Source: Nymphaea colorata (Eukaryota > Streptophyta > Magnoliopsida > Nymphaeales > Nymphaeaceae). Taken from it: a DNA stretch of 64,000 nt. A program made the translations under genes and the position numbers. Positions 48,501-56,089 of this stretch are shown here, in pieces. Position 1 is the stretch's first letter. Every line of letters begins with the position of its first letter. The notes beneath the pieces are model-generated. The model made no database searches, was not told the DNA's origin, and saw only the letters and a program-made list of their open reading frames with translations. The stretch lies in the NCBI RefSeq assembly GCF_008831285.2, contig NC_045149.1, positions 11,684,417 to 11,748,416 of the forward strand, written 5' to 3'.

Positions 48501-49927
48501 AGCTATTACACGACTTGATCAGAGTTCAAACAAGAAGTTTAACAACGTTTTAATCTGGCTGACTGTGCACCAAACAGAACCTATTCCTGCGCACGCCATC
48601 TGTTCGACACTCAGTCCGCCCAACTTTTTGTGGCCATAACTCCCTCTCCCATGCTCAGATCATGCTGAAATTTGGGCTGTGAGCTTATCATTAGAAGTTC
48701 TTAAAGTTAAAACAGCTAAAAGTATGGCCTAGCAAAGTTGTTGTTCTCATGAACGTGGCTGTGCCCAACCATCGCTGCAGGACAGTCCTGCCACCCCTGG
48801 TCGAGCATCACCTTGGGGTCCAGGAAGCGGACCTAGACTGAGCTTGCATCACTAGGCCAACTGGTCAGCTGTACACCTCCCAGGATTCCAGCCTTATGCT
48901 TCTTACATATTCAGTACTCAGTTTTCACAATTAAGAACATAAACTGAATTTAAAAAGCAATGTCCTTCTAGAATCTAGTTTTTGAAGAAGCATATCCACG
49001 TATGGCATTTAAAATTTAATCCCTTATTATTTAATCTGAAGTTGCAAAAGTAATTCAGTAATCTAAAGTTGCAAAAGTAATCAAATGTTTCTTAGGTTAT
49101 GATAATACGTGCTGAGCATTTCAAAGTAACAAGTACAAACTATTAAAATTGCAAGTAATAGCTTACTGAGTAATATGGCGCATAGTTGCTTGCTATTGTC
49201 CAAGACAAAATTTCTAATAGGAAGAATAAGGATTTCAGGACACAATTACAACGTAACTTAATGAAGATATATTGACAAGTAAATAGAGTACACTAACCTA
49301 CAGCCTCATGGACAATTTCCAATTTCATATTTTGAATGCTTTTGCAGTTATCTGAGCTTCATACCTTTAGTTGTATGAGAATTATAAATGAACTTTTGAA
49401 TTATTGAAAGTTGTATGTTCTGCTTATTCGTCAAATTGGCTTCAAACTTTATTCCTCAAAAAGCTGCGTCCAAAAAAAAAAAGGGACGCCCGCTTCTTTT
49501 CCATTGCTGATTATAACCTAAACAGTCAAACTTGAAGCACAACCATGATCAATTTGGGTTTGACATGAAATGTTTTACCAGAAAAAGATTAGAAGAAATA
49601 ATAGATGACCGATGAGCAGTAAGACAAAGCCACAATAATGAAAAGGCACGGCACGGCAAGATCTACTCCGATTGCTTAACAGAGACAAACAGTTTATATT
49701 ATACGAGAGAGAAAGAAAGAAAGAGAGAGAGAGAACGCCAATTACCTTGTGAACGTGATGAGCCCATCGCTGAGCCCCACAACGGAAAGCTGAGTTGGAA
49801 GAGTGCAGTCAGCTGGAAAGAAAAAGAGAATCTTATCATGCTCATCGCCTTCGCGGTGTCCTCTTCTCGAGTCAAAGACGCACAACTGGACCCCTTCGCC
49901 AGCGACAGTGCGCGACGCAGTCCCCAT
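21522..49927 (-). CDS. CCZ1: CCZ1, complete nine-exon gene (MON1-CCZ1 Rab7 GEF subunit)
   Basis: Coding exons, 5' to 3' on the minus strand: 49927-49746, 43360-43267, 31457-31274, 31082-30973, 25310-25212, 25129-24668, 23457-23302, 22548-22319, 21552-21522. Every junction has GT-AG and the phases join, giving about 515 residues, the usual CCZ1 length. The protein is a tri-longin subunit that with MON1 activates Rab7 on late endosomes for vacuolar fusion. Recognisable stretches include LCVFDSRRGHREG, FSPEAACEVIEADRHSHVFY, DIWMVM, VGKKLQMPSFYDCLKERGTV, VDTANLFTYAGLRLIPSA, GGINAYHVRGYRYLL and YCDGAFSLD at the C-terminus. The ATG at 49927 is chosen by homology; an in-frame ATG 63 bp upstream (49990) would add 21 residues. 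Introns 1, 2 and 4 (6385, 11809 and 5662 bp) are expanded by transposons. Confidence 0.93.
22066..22320. repeat. Dispersed copy of the array B segment next to CCZ1 exon 8
   Basis: It matches 18449-18702 and 19157-19410 almost base for base and stops at 22320, two bases inside exon 8. It is part of CCZ1 intron 8. Confidence 0.92.
22319..22548 (-). CDS. CCZ1: CCZ1 exon 8
   Basis: Seventy-six codons plus two bases, GSLLALSKLREQ to ALMKFSD, donor GTACCA. Its 3' edge coincides with the breakpoint of the nearby segmental array. Confidence 0.92.
23302..23457 (-). CDS. CCZ1: CCZ1 exon 7
   Basis: Fifty-two codons, ATLQILKVEEK to GKVATLSK, phase 0 at both ends, donor GTCTGT. Confidence 0.92.
24668..25129 (-). 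CDS. CCZ1: CCZ1 exon 6
   Basis: The largest exon, 154 codons, from VDTANLFTYAG to LLKQQLIEM. It covers the second longin region and the linker to the third. Donor GTCAGT. Confidence 0.92.
25212..25310 (-). CDS. CCZ1: CCZ1 exon 5
   Basis: Thirty-three codons, LLIRLLESSS to LMVSSTLSP, donor GTATGG, acceptor TCTGGCAG. Confidence 0.9.
26170..26735 (+). pseudogene. Copia gag pseudogene
   Basis: It starts MDSYS, then a stop, then LTNSNFLTWKNTLPFI, SRHLDEFTP, a second stop, and ENWLTQDQATIAFI. A shifted frame then gives AKQLWDKLVKTYFQVSDVRL and VRQMLNGLDSKYHY. All are UBN2-type gag motifs. Confidence 0.8.
27568..28470 (+). pseudogene. Copia pre-integrase and integrase pseudogene
   Basis: It shows NVWHSQLGHYS of the HHCC domain, then PFEIVCSDMWG with the first catalytic Asp region, a WTEAFHSAVHIINCLP segment, KSPHHTLFRKPPNYD-like wording and FQDKAVRCKFVGYADDHKG. 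Stops interrupt each part. Confidence 0.75.
28880..29150 (+). pseudogene. Copia reverse transcriptase N-terminal fragment
   Basis: The frame includes NVVGLKWIYKIKYKLDGSVE, then YKAHLVAKGITQEFGQDYDETFSPI, classic RVT_2 motifs. The YVDD catalytic motif further on is not preserved in frame. Confidence 0.8.
29380..30470 (+). pseudogene. Copia RT end and RNase H remnant, interrupted by a solo LTR
   Basis: Pieces such as VKDLCALQYFLGLEVE, FKYLKDTIEDGLLYTQ and a CEDQST segment are recognisable. The last is cut by the insertion at 30063 and resumes after 30295 with a LNPNHHNQTK-like stretch. Confidence 0.7.
30063..30290 (+). mobile_element. Solo LTR nested in the RNase H remnant
   Basis: A 228-bp block from TGTTGACG to GCTCTACA is flanked by CCATA on both sides (30058-30062 and 30291-30295), the 5-bp duplication of an LTR insertion. 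Removing one duplication and the LTR rejoins the two parts of the host RNase H sequence. It has a TATTTAAG promoter-like word near 30130. Confidence 0.85.
30973..31082 (-). CDS. CCZ1: CCZ1 exon 4
   Basis: Two bases complete a D codon, then FLVGKKLQMPSF to RETAIEIQ; 110 nt, donor GTAAAC. Confidence 0.9.
31274..31457 (-). CDS. CCZ1: CCZ1 exon 3
   Basis: Sixty-one codons plus one base, VLEKSNDLDP to FFIMDYLS, donor GTAATA. It contains LLMEVHSLFAMFFGTLRSLL, the end of the first longin domain. Confidence 0.9.
31458..32550. other. CCZ1 intron 2, 3' portion
   Basis: No gene or element recognised between exon 3 and the hAT element. Confidence 0.45.
32754..33031 (-). repeat. 3' LTR of the young copia
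   Basis: TGTAGAAACA to ATGTTAACA, 278 bp; a TATATAA word is present near its middle. Confidence 0.94.
32992..34533 (-). CDS. Copia reverse transcriptase and RNase H
   Basis: After the shift, the frame reads NDTWEVVDIPKGTHLVGSKW, KARLVAKGFSQ, MDQLDVKNAFLNG, and the catalytic LLVYVDDMIVTG (YVDD at 33988-33999). RNase H follows with SDADWAGCTDTRRSTTGYC, SSAEAEYRA, YCDNKSAINLANNP and SEDQIADVLTKAL. The domain is otherwise intact. The last codons run into the 3' LTR. The first residues of the open frame (34533 to about 34495) are out of the pol frame and are probably not translated. Confidence 0.93.
   Translation of the reverse strand: MATGHDRGDGCLGKNDTWEVVDIPKGTHLVGSKWVFNVKYKPDGTVERYKARLVAKGFSQKYGIDYLETFASVAKLKTVRVILALAVQKRWSMDQLDVKNAFLNGHLEEEVYMSMPPGYVQSGKCCHLKKALYGLKQSPRAWFERLRIVMKTNGYKQGNCDHTLFIKQRDGLVSLLLVYVDDMIVTGDDEEEKRKMKERLAAEFDLKDLGKLRYFLGIEIARSETGLVISQRKYTLDLLKETGKLGCRPFLTPMESGTKISIKTGNILDEEGKGRYQRLVGKLIYLTLTRPDITYAVNVLSQFMHAPTDCHWKSAERVLGYLKNNPGKGLLYTQQDQLNIEGYSDADWAGCTDTRRSTTGYCILLGGNLVVWRSKRQEVCSRSSAEAEYRAVAMGVTEMLWLKILLAHIGVETEEKMKMYCDNKSAINLANNPVLHDRTKHVEIDRHFIRERIDSKELILPYMKSEDQIADVLTKALCTSQFEKNVSKLCMFDMYAKLEGSVNISCIGNRVWI
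34446..35504 (-). CDS. Copia integrase C-terminal half and pol linker
   Basis: Continuing in the same frame past the TAG, the sequence gives FRTDNAREY, then YTPPQNGVAERKNRHLLD with the catalytic Glu, YWGDALLTSAHLINRMPTRV, and FLGYSSTQKGYKC. It then runs into the reverse transcriptase start KWLQAMTEEMDAL. Near 34490 the frame shifts by one and the open frame soon ends at 34446. Confidence 0.88.
   Translation of the reverse strand, partial: FQTSVQAFRTDNAREYVSQSLDDFLKSKGIVHETSCSYTPPQNGVAERKNRHLLDVTRAIMFHRQVPKRYWGDALLTSAHLINRMPTRVLQGHSPYSMLWPTQNPWPLTPRVFECVCFVHVHSPTLKKLDPRSIKAVFLGYSSTQKGYKCVDPTTSKVYVSRDVTFDEHEAYFHVNPLQGEYLGNSSEEYSSNQLIQFMDFLASDSVADTVRDDRDCHMDEGLVDNQPTARDHLFGQVYKRKKTDVVGNVDVTNPNPVISPDDPSLINEELPIALRKGTRSCTSHPIQRFVSYAKLSKNYKCFITSLSKSVIPRCVEDAREDPKWLQAMTEEMDALGRMTLGKLWIFPRGLI
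35505..37313 (-). CDS. Copia gag-protease-integrase (N-terminal part of polyprotein)
   Basis: The likely start is MAEEMSPKIDD at 37313; the open frame extends upstream to 37526 as an alanine-rich stretch just after the PBS, probably leader. Domains in order: gag with LNKDNYLSWSAALEIGI, zinc knuckle CNYCNKLGHSVDFC, protease WIVDSGATHHMTG, pre-integrase WHERLGHLP, and the integrase core with HSDVWGP. In the HHCC domain the usual first cysteine reads Y (TYEVCQLAKH), likely weakening zinc binding. The frame ends in a TAG at 35505-35507 inside the integrase core, before the RTDNAREY motif. Confidence 0.9.
   Translation of the reverse strand: MAEEMSPKIDDALDTGSNTKSEILPVQVTSIRLNKDNYLSWSAALEIGITSRGRLSYITGEKPAPSKTDPRWATWALEDSQVKVWIISSVSADIQPLILRKSTAYDMWTVLARMYGRKKRVLRTYQIKRSIYSLKQGDLSIASFFVALKTKWEELDYHVHDDWHCSSDHALYWDKEWIDQTFIFLRGLRDEFESIRSQILNCDEVPRIEEVYARVESEEQRRQVMHIDTSQGSSPSAFVSRASGTGQRPARRCNYCNKLGHSVDFCWDLHPEKRLVRGRPPSSRRSPSVPEPSQSSPSNVAKSKLSSDQLKELQAYISRLSTTQEDASTSEGAKLAQALVATSDQGNSSHSDWIVDSGATHHMTGDPKMLQEYKLSSGQQRVSMADGSSISVAEKGSLSLLNKYCLHNALHVLNIPVNLLSVSSITKELNCNLIFSADRCFLQDLVTGQKIGIGSAIDGLYRLPVQVASALISATSGQLSGMEDRSTIMRWHERLGHLPFPLIKKLFLSLFHSVSMDSFTYEVCQLAKHVRVSYPISFNKTTRPFALVHSDVWGPSGVPTCRGFHYFMTLIDDYSRCTFVYLLKERSEVPVIVKNFVAFVET
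37561..37836 (-). repeat. 5' LTR of the young copia
   Basis: 276 bp, next to the PBS (minus strand TGGTATCAGAGCC at 37548-37560). Confidence 0.94.
38143..38349 (+). pseudogene. hAT transposase N-terminus, BED zinc finger
   Basis: The frame from the ATG at 38143 reads MSDPAWQWCTRV, then IMCNFCKQIILGGISRFKHN and AGTHNDVAQC. The C-x2-C and H residues with GGISRFKxHLAGTxxDVxxC wording are typical of the plant hAT BED finger, which binds the element ends. It stops after about 68 codons, so the catalytic region is missing. Confidence 0.85.
38900..40030 (-). pseudogene. hAT transposase C-terminal remnant, opposite strand
   Basis: On the minus strand, stretches such as HPIYGAEYLLDPHFHYHVDF, EIMDG, ADWWRSFG, FAVQILNLPCG and NRLD followed by DKMKVLVLLF match, in order, the conserved C-terminal hAT region (dimerisation domain). 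An acidic tail lies near 38930-39000. Stops and shifts are frequent. It is oriented opposite to the BED finger at 38143, so it is not simply the rest of that element. Confidence 0.72.
40031..43266. other. CCZ1 intron 2, 5' portion
   Basis: Unassigned. It contains a GT microsatellite near 40102-40130 and short tandem duplications at 40207-40260 (GGTATCTTTCAAAAAGAAAC repeated) and 40262-40320 (GATGCTAGGGGTCCATTT repeated). Confidence 0.45.
43267..43360 (-). CDS. CCZ1: CCZ1 exon 2
   Basis: One base plus 31 codons, from TFSPEAACEV to DIWMVM, acceptor TTATTTCAG, donor GTGAGG. Confidence 0.92.
44269..44992. mobile_element. Non-autonomous hAT element in CCZ1 intron 1
   Basis: Ends CAATGTTATAAAAAGCGTAT and the reverse complement CAGTGTTGTACGATACGTAC form imperfect TIRs, flanked by an exact 8-bp duplication CCTATACC (44261-44268 and 44993-45000). 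GTATCGTA and TACGATAC words crowd both ends. No transposase is present. Confidence 0.9.
45001..46079. other. CCZ1 intron 1, unassigned
   Basis: AT-rich; no gene or element recognised. Confidence 0.4.
46080..48880. mobile_element. GC-rich insertion-like block, unclassified
   Basis: This block is visibly richer in GC than the surrounding intron and has no conserved protein. A CCTGGTACCAAAGCTC word at 47933-47948 resembles a copia PBS, and CTTTCCAAC words near 48290 and 48480 are the kind seen in untranslated parts of large retrotransposons. I see no matching long terminal repeats, so an LTR-element derivative is only a suggestion. The TRIM at 46921-47376 lies inside it. Confidence 0.35.
46921..47376 (-). 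mobile_element. TRIM (terminal-repeat retrotransposon in miniature)
   Basis: Two about 190-bp terminal repeats (46921-47110 and 47188-47376), both TGTAA...GTTACA, enclose only 77 bp. That spacer has on the minus strand a PBS TGGTATCAGAGC next to the right repeat and a purine tract AAGGGGGGTGGAT next to the left one. This is the minimal TRIM plan: it has no coding capacity and would be mobilised by proteins from another element. The two repeats differ at roughly one base in ten. Confidence 0.88.
48881..49745. other. CCZ1 intron 1, start
   Basis: AT-rich intron sequence with a GA tract near 49703-49733 just downstream of exon 1. No element recognised. Confidence 0.45.
49746..49927 (-). CDS. 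CCZ1: CCZ1 exon 1
   Basis: Sixty codons plus two bases, from MGTASRTVAG to GLITFT, ending ACAAG before the donor GTAATT. It encodes the start of the first longin domain. Confidence 0.9.
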
Positions 49928-50252
49928 CCCAAAGCAATCGGAAGGGCAACACGAGGACGCCTTTGTTGTAGGAAACCATGAAGAAAACAAACGGGAAATT
50001 CAGTGGATTCCAACTCAAAAAAATTGACAGGAAGATTGCGTCTGTGACTCTAAGTTGTTGTTTCAGGAACTAAGATTAGCGCGGAAACGGAAGAAACAAC
50101 GCAATTGTGATTGCAGGTGAACAATATCGTGGTGATATCAATCACCAAAATCACTACATCCAATCAACAAGCGCCAAAACCGGAAACACCTGAAGCTAGA
50201 AAACTATCTCCAGTACGCTCGAGATTGAAAGCTGCGATGGCATAAGTGAATC

Positions 50253-50300
<48 letters not shown>

Positions 50301-50305
50301 CAGAC

Positions 50306-50337
<32 letters not shown>

Positions 50338-50880
50338 CAGACAGAGAGAGAGAGAGACAGATTTGGTTTGAATTAGATCTATCTTCTCGAATTCGATCCG
50401 AGAAACAAAAATGAATGCGGAAATGGGTGTGCCATGGGATTCATGGTTAAATCCAAAATGGACACAGAAATTTACCAGAGAGAGGAAGCAGAAGCAAGGA
50501 CCTATTCAATTCAATCAATTGCTGGTTCAGACGCGAGGAAGAGAGGAGAATGAAAGAAGAGAGAGGGAGAGTAGTAGGCAGGAAATCGCGTCTGGGGCAG
50601 AAGCGAGCGACAGTCAGGTGGAGACAGGAGCCTGAACACCTAACAGTCGCGCGTCGCGCGTCGCGCCCTCACACTCGTGGAAATCGCCTGAGTTTGCTTC
50701 AGGACGCGGTCAGGTGTAAAGAAAAATCTGTGGATTGCTAAAAATTTGACGTGTGTTCAAATATTTGTACGTTTTTCAGGAATGGAAAAGGCAAATGAAA
50801 TGCCGATGAAATAAAAGTATCATCATGAATTGAATAGGACAAAGGCGAATAAGCGTCAGAAGTACCAAATAGAGGTTTTA
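49928..50880 (-). promoter_or_regulatory. CCZ1 5' flank with long GA/CT microsatellite
   Basis: The region upstream of the CCZ1 ATG has a GA repeat at 50255-50299, continuing imperfectly to about 50359 (CT on the gene strand), as is common in plant 5' leaders and core promoters. I cannot place the transcription start. A CGCGTCGCGCGTCGCGC palindromic run lies at 50647-50664. Confidence 0.5.
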
Positions 50881-51880
50881 TTATATTTTTCCTTTACAAG
50901 AGAATATTTATAATAACTCAAGTTGCAAAACATATGACTTAATGTGTAAAGAATCAAATCTTAAGATACCTAGCAGATGGTATAGCATGGAAGAGTTTTG
51001 ATGAGATGCACTCATCAATTGTATTAGAATCTCGAAATGTATGTTTTGATTTAGATATTTATGGTTTTAACTCATTTGAAAATTTGAGTTCAACTTCTAA
51101 TATATGACTTGTTTTGCTGGTGATATAACATTTGCCACTTTGGTTGTACATGAAGTAACCTTATATGTGGATGAAGTAACCTTATATGTTACCATTTATT
51201 ATCTCATGACCAATAACTCCAAATGCAATTGGCATAGATATCTAGACGACAATGTAAAACTTTATTATAGGTCATACATGACTTTTTAGAATATGCATAA
51301 ATATCGGGTTGGAGTACGAAAGGTAAACTAGTTTGTCTCGTTTGTTATAAAGGTACATGTAGTTGCGAATTAAAGCATAGTAAAAAGATGTGTTGTATGT
51401 GTGAGTTATCAAAAAAAAACAAACAAACATATATTTGATGATAAAGTGGAATTGAGATCAGCTCCAAAGTAAATGATTGCAAGGTCAAAATTGTTAGATA
51501 ATATAATGTTCAACAGAGATATGAAGGAATGACTCGGATATAATTGAAAAAAAAAAAGTATTTTGTTTACTTTGGCATATTAAAAGCATAATATATTACA
51601 TCATAATTTAGAAGTTACGCACATAGATCTGTGACAACATCATTGGTATATTATTAAATATAGGCATCAAATCAAAAAACCAGTTGAAAGCTAGAATAGA
51701 CTTGACAGAAATGAACATATAAGAGTCACTTATGTACGACAACATCCAAATTCAGATAGGTGGGTACTTCCTCCAGCATGTTACAACATGAACTGGACTA
51801 AAGCATTATCTTTTGTCATGCATTGAAGAATTTAACAGTTTCATATGGTTATTCAAGCAACATATCGAGCAAAGTAGTTG
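50880..51880 (+). pseudogene. CACTA TNP2-like transposase remnant
   Basis: Recognisable pieces in order: AKHMT and VKNQILRYLADGIAWKSFDE, SRNVCFDLDIYGFNSFENLS, TPNAIGIDI, the metal-binding-like GKLVCLVCYKGTCSCELKHS, then WVLPPACYNMNWTKALSFVM. They span several frames, so the gene is dead. TNP2 is the DDE transposase of CACTA elements. Confidence 0.8.
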
Positions 51881-52220
51881 TGAAAGGACACAAGATCTCC
51901 GATATGAAGAGTCATGATTTTCACATACTTTTACAATAATTTCTTCCTTTGCCTTTAAGGAAATCTCTATCCAAGAAGGTGAGTCTCGTGTTAGTAAAAT
52001 ATTTTAAGTTTCTTAGAAAATTGTGTGTGATTGTCATAATAGATACTAAGTTACAAGAATTAGAACAACAAATTATGCTAACACTTTGTCACTTAGGGAT
52101 AATATTCTTACCAAGTTTTTTTAATATAATAGTGCATTTAACAATTCATTTAGCAAATGAGATTTGATTGGGTACACTAGTGCAATATCATTGGATGTAT
52201 CCTATTGAGAGGTCTGTTAT
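51880..52220 (+). pseudogene. CACTA DUF4218 domain, first part
   Basis: It reads DMKSHDFHILLQ, FLPLPLRKSLSKK, FLRKLCVIVI, LTLCHLGIIFLPSFFNIIVH and LTIHLANEI, then GTLVQYHWMYPIER. These are successive DUF4218 motifs. The domain resumes after the insertion with a SEGPIAISCLADEYMTFC segment. Confidence 0.85.
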
Positions 52221-52275
52221 TTCTTTTATTTGAAACAAATTGTAAACAATAGAACATGTGTAACGCTTTATGTTT

Positions 52276-55200
52276 TCAGAACGGGCTGGAGCGGGTCTAG
52301 ACCCGGACCCGAAATTTGTTGCATGAGAGCCCGACGCGAGGAGTTTTCTCCCTCGTCTTTCCCTTTCTCCCTCATCTTCCTCTCAGTCCCCCTTTGTTGC
52401 CTCTCGTGCCAGCGCGAAGAAGAAGAAGAAGACGGAGGTTGGTGCAGGGCGGCGACGAGAACGGCAGCGGTGCTCAGGTGAGACTTCCGATTTCTCTCCG
52501 CCTCCTCCTTCTTCTCCTCCTCCCTCCTACGTAGCCTCTCCCCTCCCCGTCAGCACCCTCCTTCTGCCTGCACGTTTTCTCTCTCCCTCTCCCTCTCCCT
52601 CTTTGTTCGAGTTCTCTTCTCATCTCATCTATCTCCTCCTCACCATCTCTCCCATTCCCCTCCCCACCCCCACTCGATTTCCCTCCCCTCTGCCTGAACC
52701 CTCTCCCTGTCAGTCTTCCCTCAATCGCGCACTCTCCCTCTGCACACTCTCTCTTTCCCACTAGTTTTTCCTCACTCCGAGTGTCTCCCATCTTCAGCCG
52801 AACCAGCTCTTCACTGCGGAAGGTCCTCTTCTAACCTCCTTATTGTTGTTTTTTATTATTTTGGTGGCTATTGGTTTGGACTGCAGTTTGGTGATGCATT
52901 CTTCCCTCATAGTAGCGACCAGAGGGCATTGGTGGTGGCGGCAGTGAAGGACTTTAGCCGCTTGAGAATCACACAAACTTGGGAGGTGGCTGCCGGAAGT
53001 ATCGCATCAGTTTGGACTCTTAATTAGGGTGAGCAAGGCCTAATCGAGCCTAGATGGTTGACTATTTTATGTTGGAGCAAGTATAATTATTAATTGAGCA
53101 TGCTAGAATTATGAATTGATGATTTGAGATATATGTTAACGATTTTGCTTTTTGGAGAGTCTAAGATTATTTTGGAGAGGCGATGATCTATGCTTATAAT
53201 GACCTTTTTAGCATGATAAGTTGATTCTCGAAGCTATTTGGAAACATGGTAGAGGTTCGTTATGGATGAGAAGATTTAGAACCGTGTTAGCGAACTCGTG
53301 AAGTATGTTTTTGTTGAGGGCACGCACGTTGGTTGTTGGGGAATAATAGATATGTTAGGATGATGCCTCAACTAAGGAAGCAAGGGAGAAACGGATTTGT
53401 GATTAGTTCAAATCGATAGTGCGGAGCTTGAATCATTTGATGTCAACCTCAATATTTTGGGTAGAGGCCTATTGGAGGGTTTTGTGAGTCGGTACTACCA
53501 CCGACACCTTCTTGAGGTGATGACATGCCTCAATGATTATATTTTACACTTCTATAAATTGTAAAGCGAAGTGAGACGAAATCTTATTGCTTGATTGTGT
53601 TTGCAGGTACACCGAGCACGTCCAGTAGACCTTGAGCAACATGATTTGAAGCTTGAGGCATTTTGGGTGTTTTGTCGACGAGCGACAGGTATGCGGTATT
53701 CCAGGTAAATTCATTCTTGGGGCCAATTTGTGAATGTGTGTTCCAGGATAGTTGGATCTTCGGATAGTGATGTGATTGAATGATTGTAATGTGATTGAAT
53801 GAATGCATGCATAAGATTGAATGCATGCGATTAGTTTTGTTTATGTTAAATGACTATGCATGACATAGGCATGCTATAATTGATAACTGTTTAAGACAGA
53901 TGAGGTGGGGTATCGAGTCGAGTATCTTCTCGACTCCAATTGTGCATTAGAAAGCATCCTAAAATGATAATTGCCTAGGACAGCTACGAGCCAATCAAGG
54001 ATCGAGACTACTCTCCGTGGTTTGGCTAAGTTTTGAAAGATGTGACCGATGTGCATGATTGTGAATGTTGTGATATGTTGTACATGCATTGCCATGGGCA
54101 TGAATACAAATGAATGAATTGAAGGGTAGTTGTACTCGTATTGCTATGACGGCTATCTAAGAATGTAAATGTTATGTGTAGCCCTCGTGTGGAGGCAATT
54201 GGAGGTGTGGGTGCACTCGTGAAGTGAACCAACCTTATGAGCTAGCCAGTCATTTTGTGAATGTGCAATTATAATGATAAGAAAGAAAGAATAAGAGATG
54301 AGAAGCCAGTGGGTTGTGGCATTGTGTTTGGGAGTTGTCCCGCATTCGCCACTGGTCTCACCTATTCGGAGCACAGGCGGTACAAGGCCTCAGAATACTG
54401 TTGTGTGATGTACTTAGAGTGTTGAGCTCTCGCCTTTCCAACCTGTGTGTCCTAGGGAAGGCTAAGTATCTCTCCTTGAAATTCACACATCCATAGATGA
54501 ATGCTCTACCGCTGCAGCGGGAATAGATCCATACTGTTTCGGGCTACCACGGGGGTTGTCTCCCAGTTGCAGGCCGCCCGCGGTGCGCACGTGCCTGTGT
54601 TTGCACCCACATGAACTGTCAATTCACCGAAACTAATGAAAATGAAAGTTTATGAAAGAAATATATGTGAATGATGTACATGTGAATGAAAGAATGAGAA
54701 TGAAGTATACGTGATTGAAGTGTGATTGTTAAATGTGTTATTGTGGCTATTGAGTGGCCTTTCCACGTCATGGTATGTGTGATGGAGTAAATGAGAAGAA
54801 CGTGATTGTGAATGTGAGTGAAGTAATATGAATGATGCGTTATGCCTGAATTGCATGTGGCTATTGAATGTGATATTGTGGTCTTTGCATGTTGTGGTAT
54901 AGGTGATGGCCTATTGAATGTGATATTTCGTAATTGTTATATCTCATATTTGAGCCCTACCTAAGAGGGTTAGGAATTTTACCTGGCTTGTTGTCATACT
55001 ACGAAGGCTAAGCCTTCAGTTGTTTCCTTTTTTAGGTTTTGGCGAACCCGGGGTAGCAGGTTGATCAGATGGCTTCACTCACATCCTACTGTGAAGGTTT
55101 TGGGTCTTTTGTAGTGTCAGCATGTCTTGTTTTGGTTATATTGATGTCTTGTTTATGCTAGGCATCAATTCTATGGTTTGGGGGCATTTTTGTCATACAT

Positions 55201-55310
55201 ATATATGTGATTTTGTACGAACTGAATTTGTTATATAAATGAAAGTTGCCTCATTGATTCGAATGGCATAGCTCCCTCCTTTTTGAATTGTTGTGTCGTC
55301 GCACCTCAAT
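52276..55310. mobile_element. 3-kb insertion flanked by 11-bp direct repeats, solo-LTR-like
   Basis: GCTTTATGTTT occurs at 52265-52275 and again at 55311-55321, bracketing 3035 bp. The block starts GC-rich, has a long pyrimidine tract (52330-52800), a GAAGAAGAAGAAGAAG run and long non-coding AT/GT-rich sequence, like a large gypsy LTR. Ends are not TG...CA with a 5-bp duplication, so a Mutator-like origin (9-11 bp duplications) is also open. It splits the CACTA DUF4218 region. Confidence 0.55.
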
Positions 55311-55374
55311 GCTTTATGTTTAAAAACAAAAAATTGTTACTATTTCTTTATGCGTGTACTATTTTAAGTTAAAA

Positions 55375-55445
55375 AATATGTACATAATTAAAGTCAATCA
55401 GAAGGGCCAATTGCAATAAGCTGCTTGGCAGATGAATATATGACA
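55375..55445 (+). pseudogene. CACTA DUF4218 domain, end
   Basis: YVHN, stop, SQSEGPIAISCLADEYMTFC matches the DUF4218 C-terminal pattern (YVRNKxxPEGSIAExYxxxECLTFC). About 70 and 55 bases lie between the two coding halves and the insertion repeats, consistent with an old intron here. Confidence 0.75.
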
Positions 55446-56089
55446 TTTTGTTTAACATATTACATAGGTATAAAATAAAAAATGAATCAACTTGAAATGA
55501 ATGTTGAAGACATTATTGTTCATCAAGAAGATCAATACAATGCGGAGAGAGTCTATTAGACGCATCAAAGTTGGTAACCATGGACATCTTAATTCGCCAA
55601 CAAGTGCATATATACATACTATTTAATCATAAGGTTGTTCTACCATATAGTATGTAAGAATATCATAAATTTCACTTATGTATAATGTGTTGTTCATAAA
55701 ATATATATTGATGTTATAATATGAACTTTTTGTGTTATAGGCAACACTGGAGATTGGTTACCAAATAACGTGTGAAAAATCTTAATGACATGAAACATTT
55801 CCTTAAAATAATGTTTTAGGGATTGGTTTGAAGAACATGTATGGTTCATACATATTTACATAATATTTTGTCATTTACATTGTTTATGACATTTATATAT
55901 GTATATGTACTATTACATATTAAAAAAAAATGTGATGAAGGGAATCAATATGTACCAGAAAATATTGTTTGGTTGTCTCAATTCTCAAATAGCAATGCAT
56001 TCATATTATAATAGGTTCATATAAAATGGATTTAGATTTCATACAAAGGACAAAGATACATACATGAAATATCATACTAGTGGTGTTCT

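Noticed and set aside
52474-52791. 105-codon minus-strand Arg/Glu/Gly-rich frame
   Set aside because: It is the complement of a pyrimidine tract; composition explains the open frame.
52259-55339. Gypsy LTR with TGTAAC...GTTACT ends
   Set aside because: The last base does not fit, and no 5-bp duplication matches; the 11-bp GCTTTATGTTT repeat is the better supported border.
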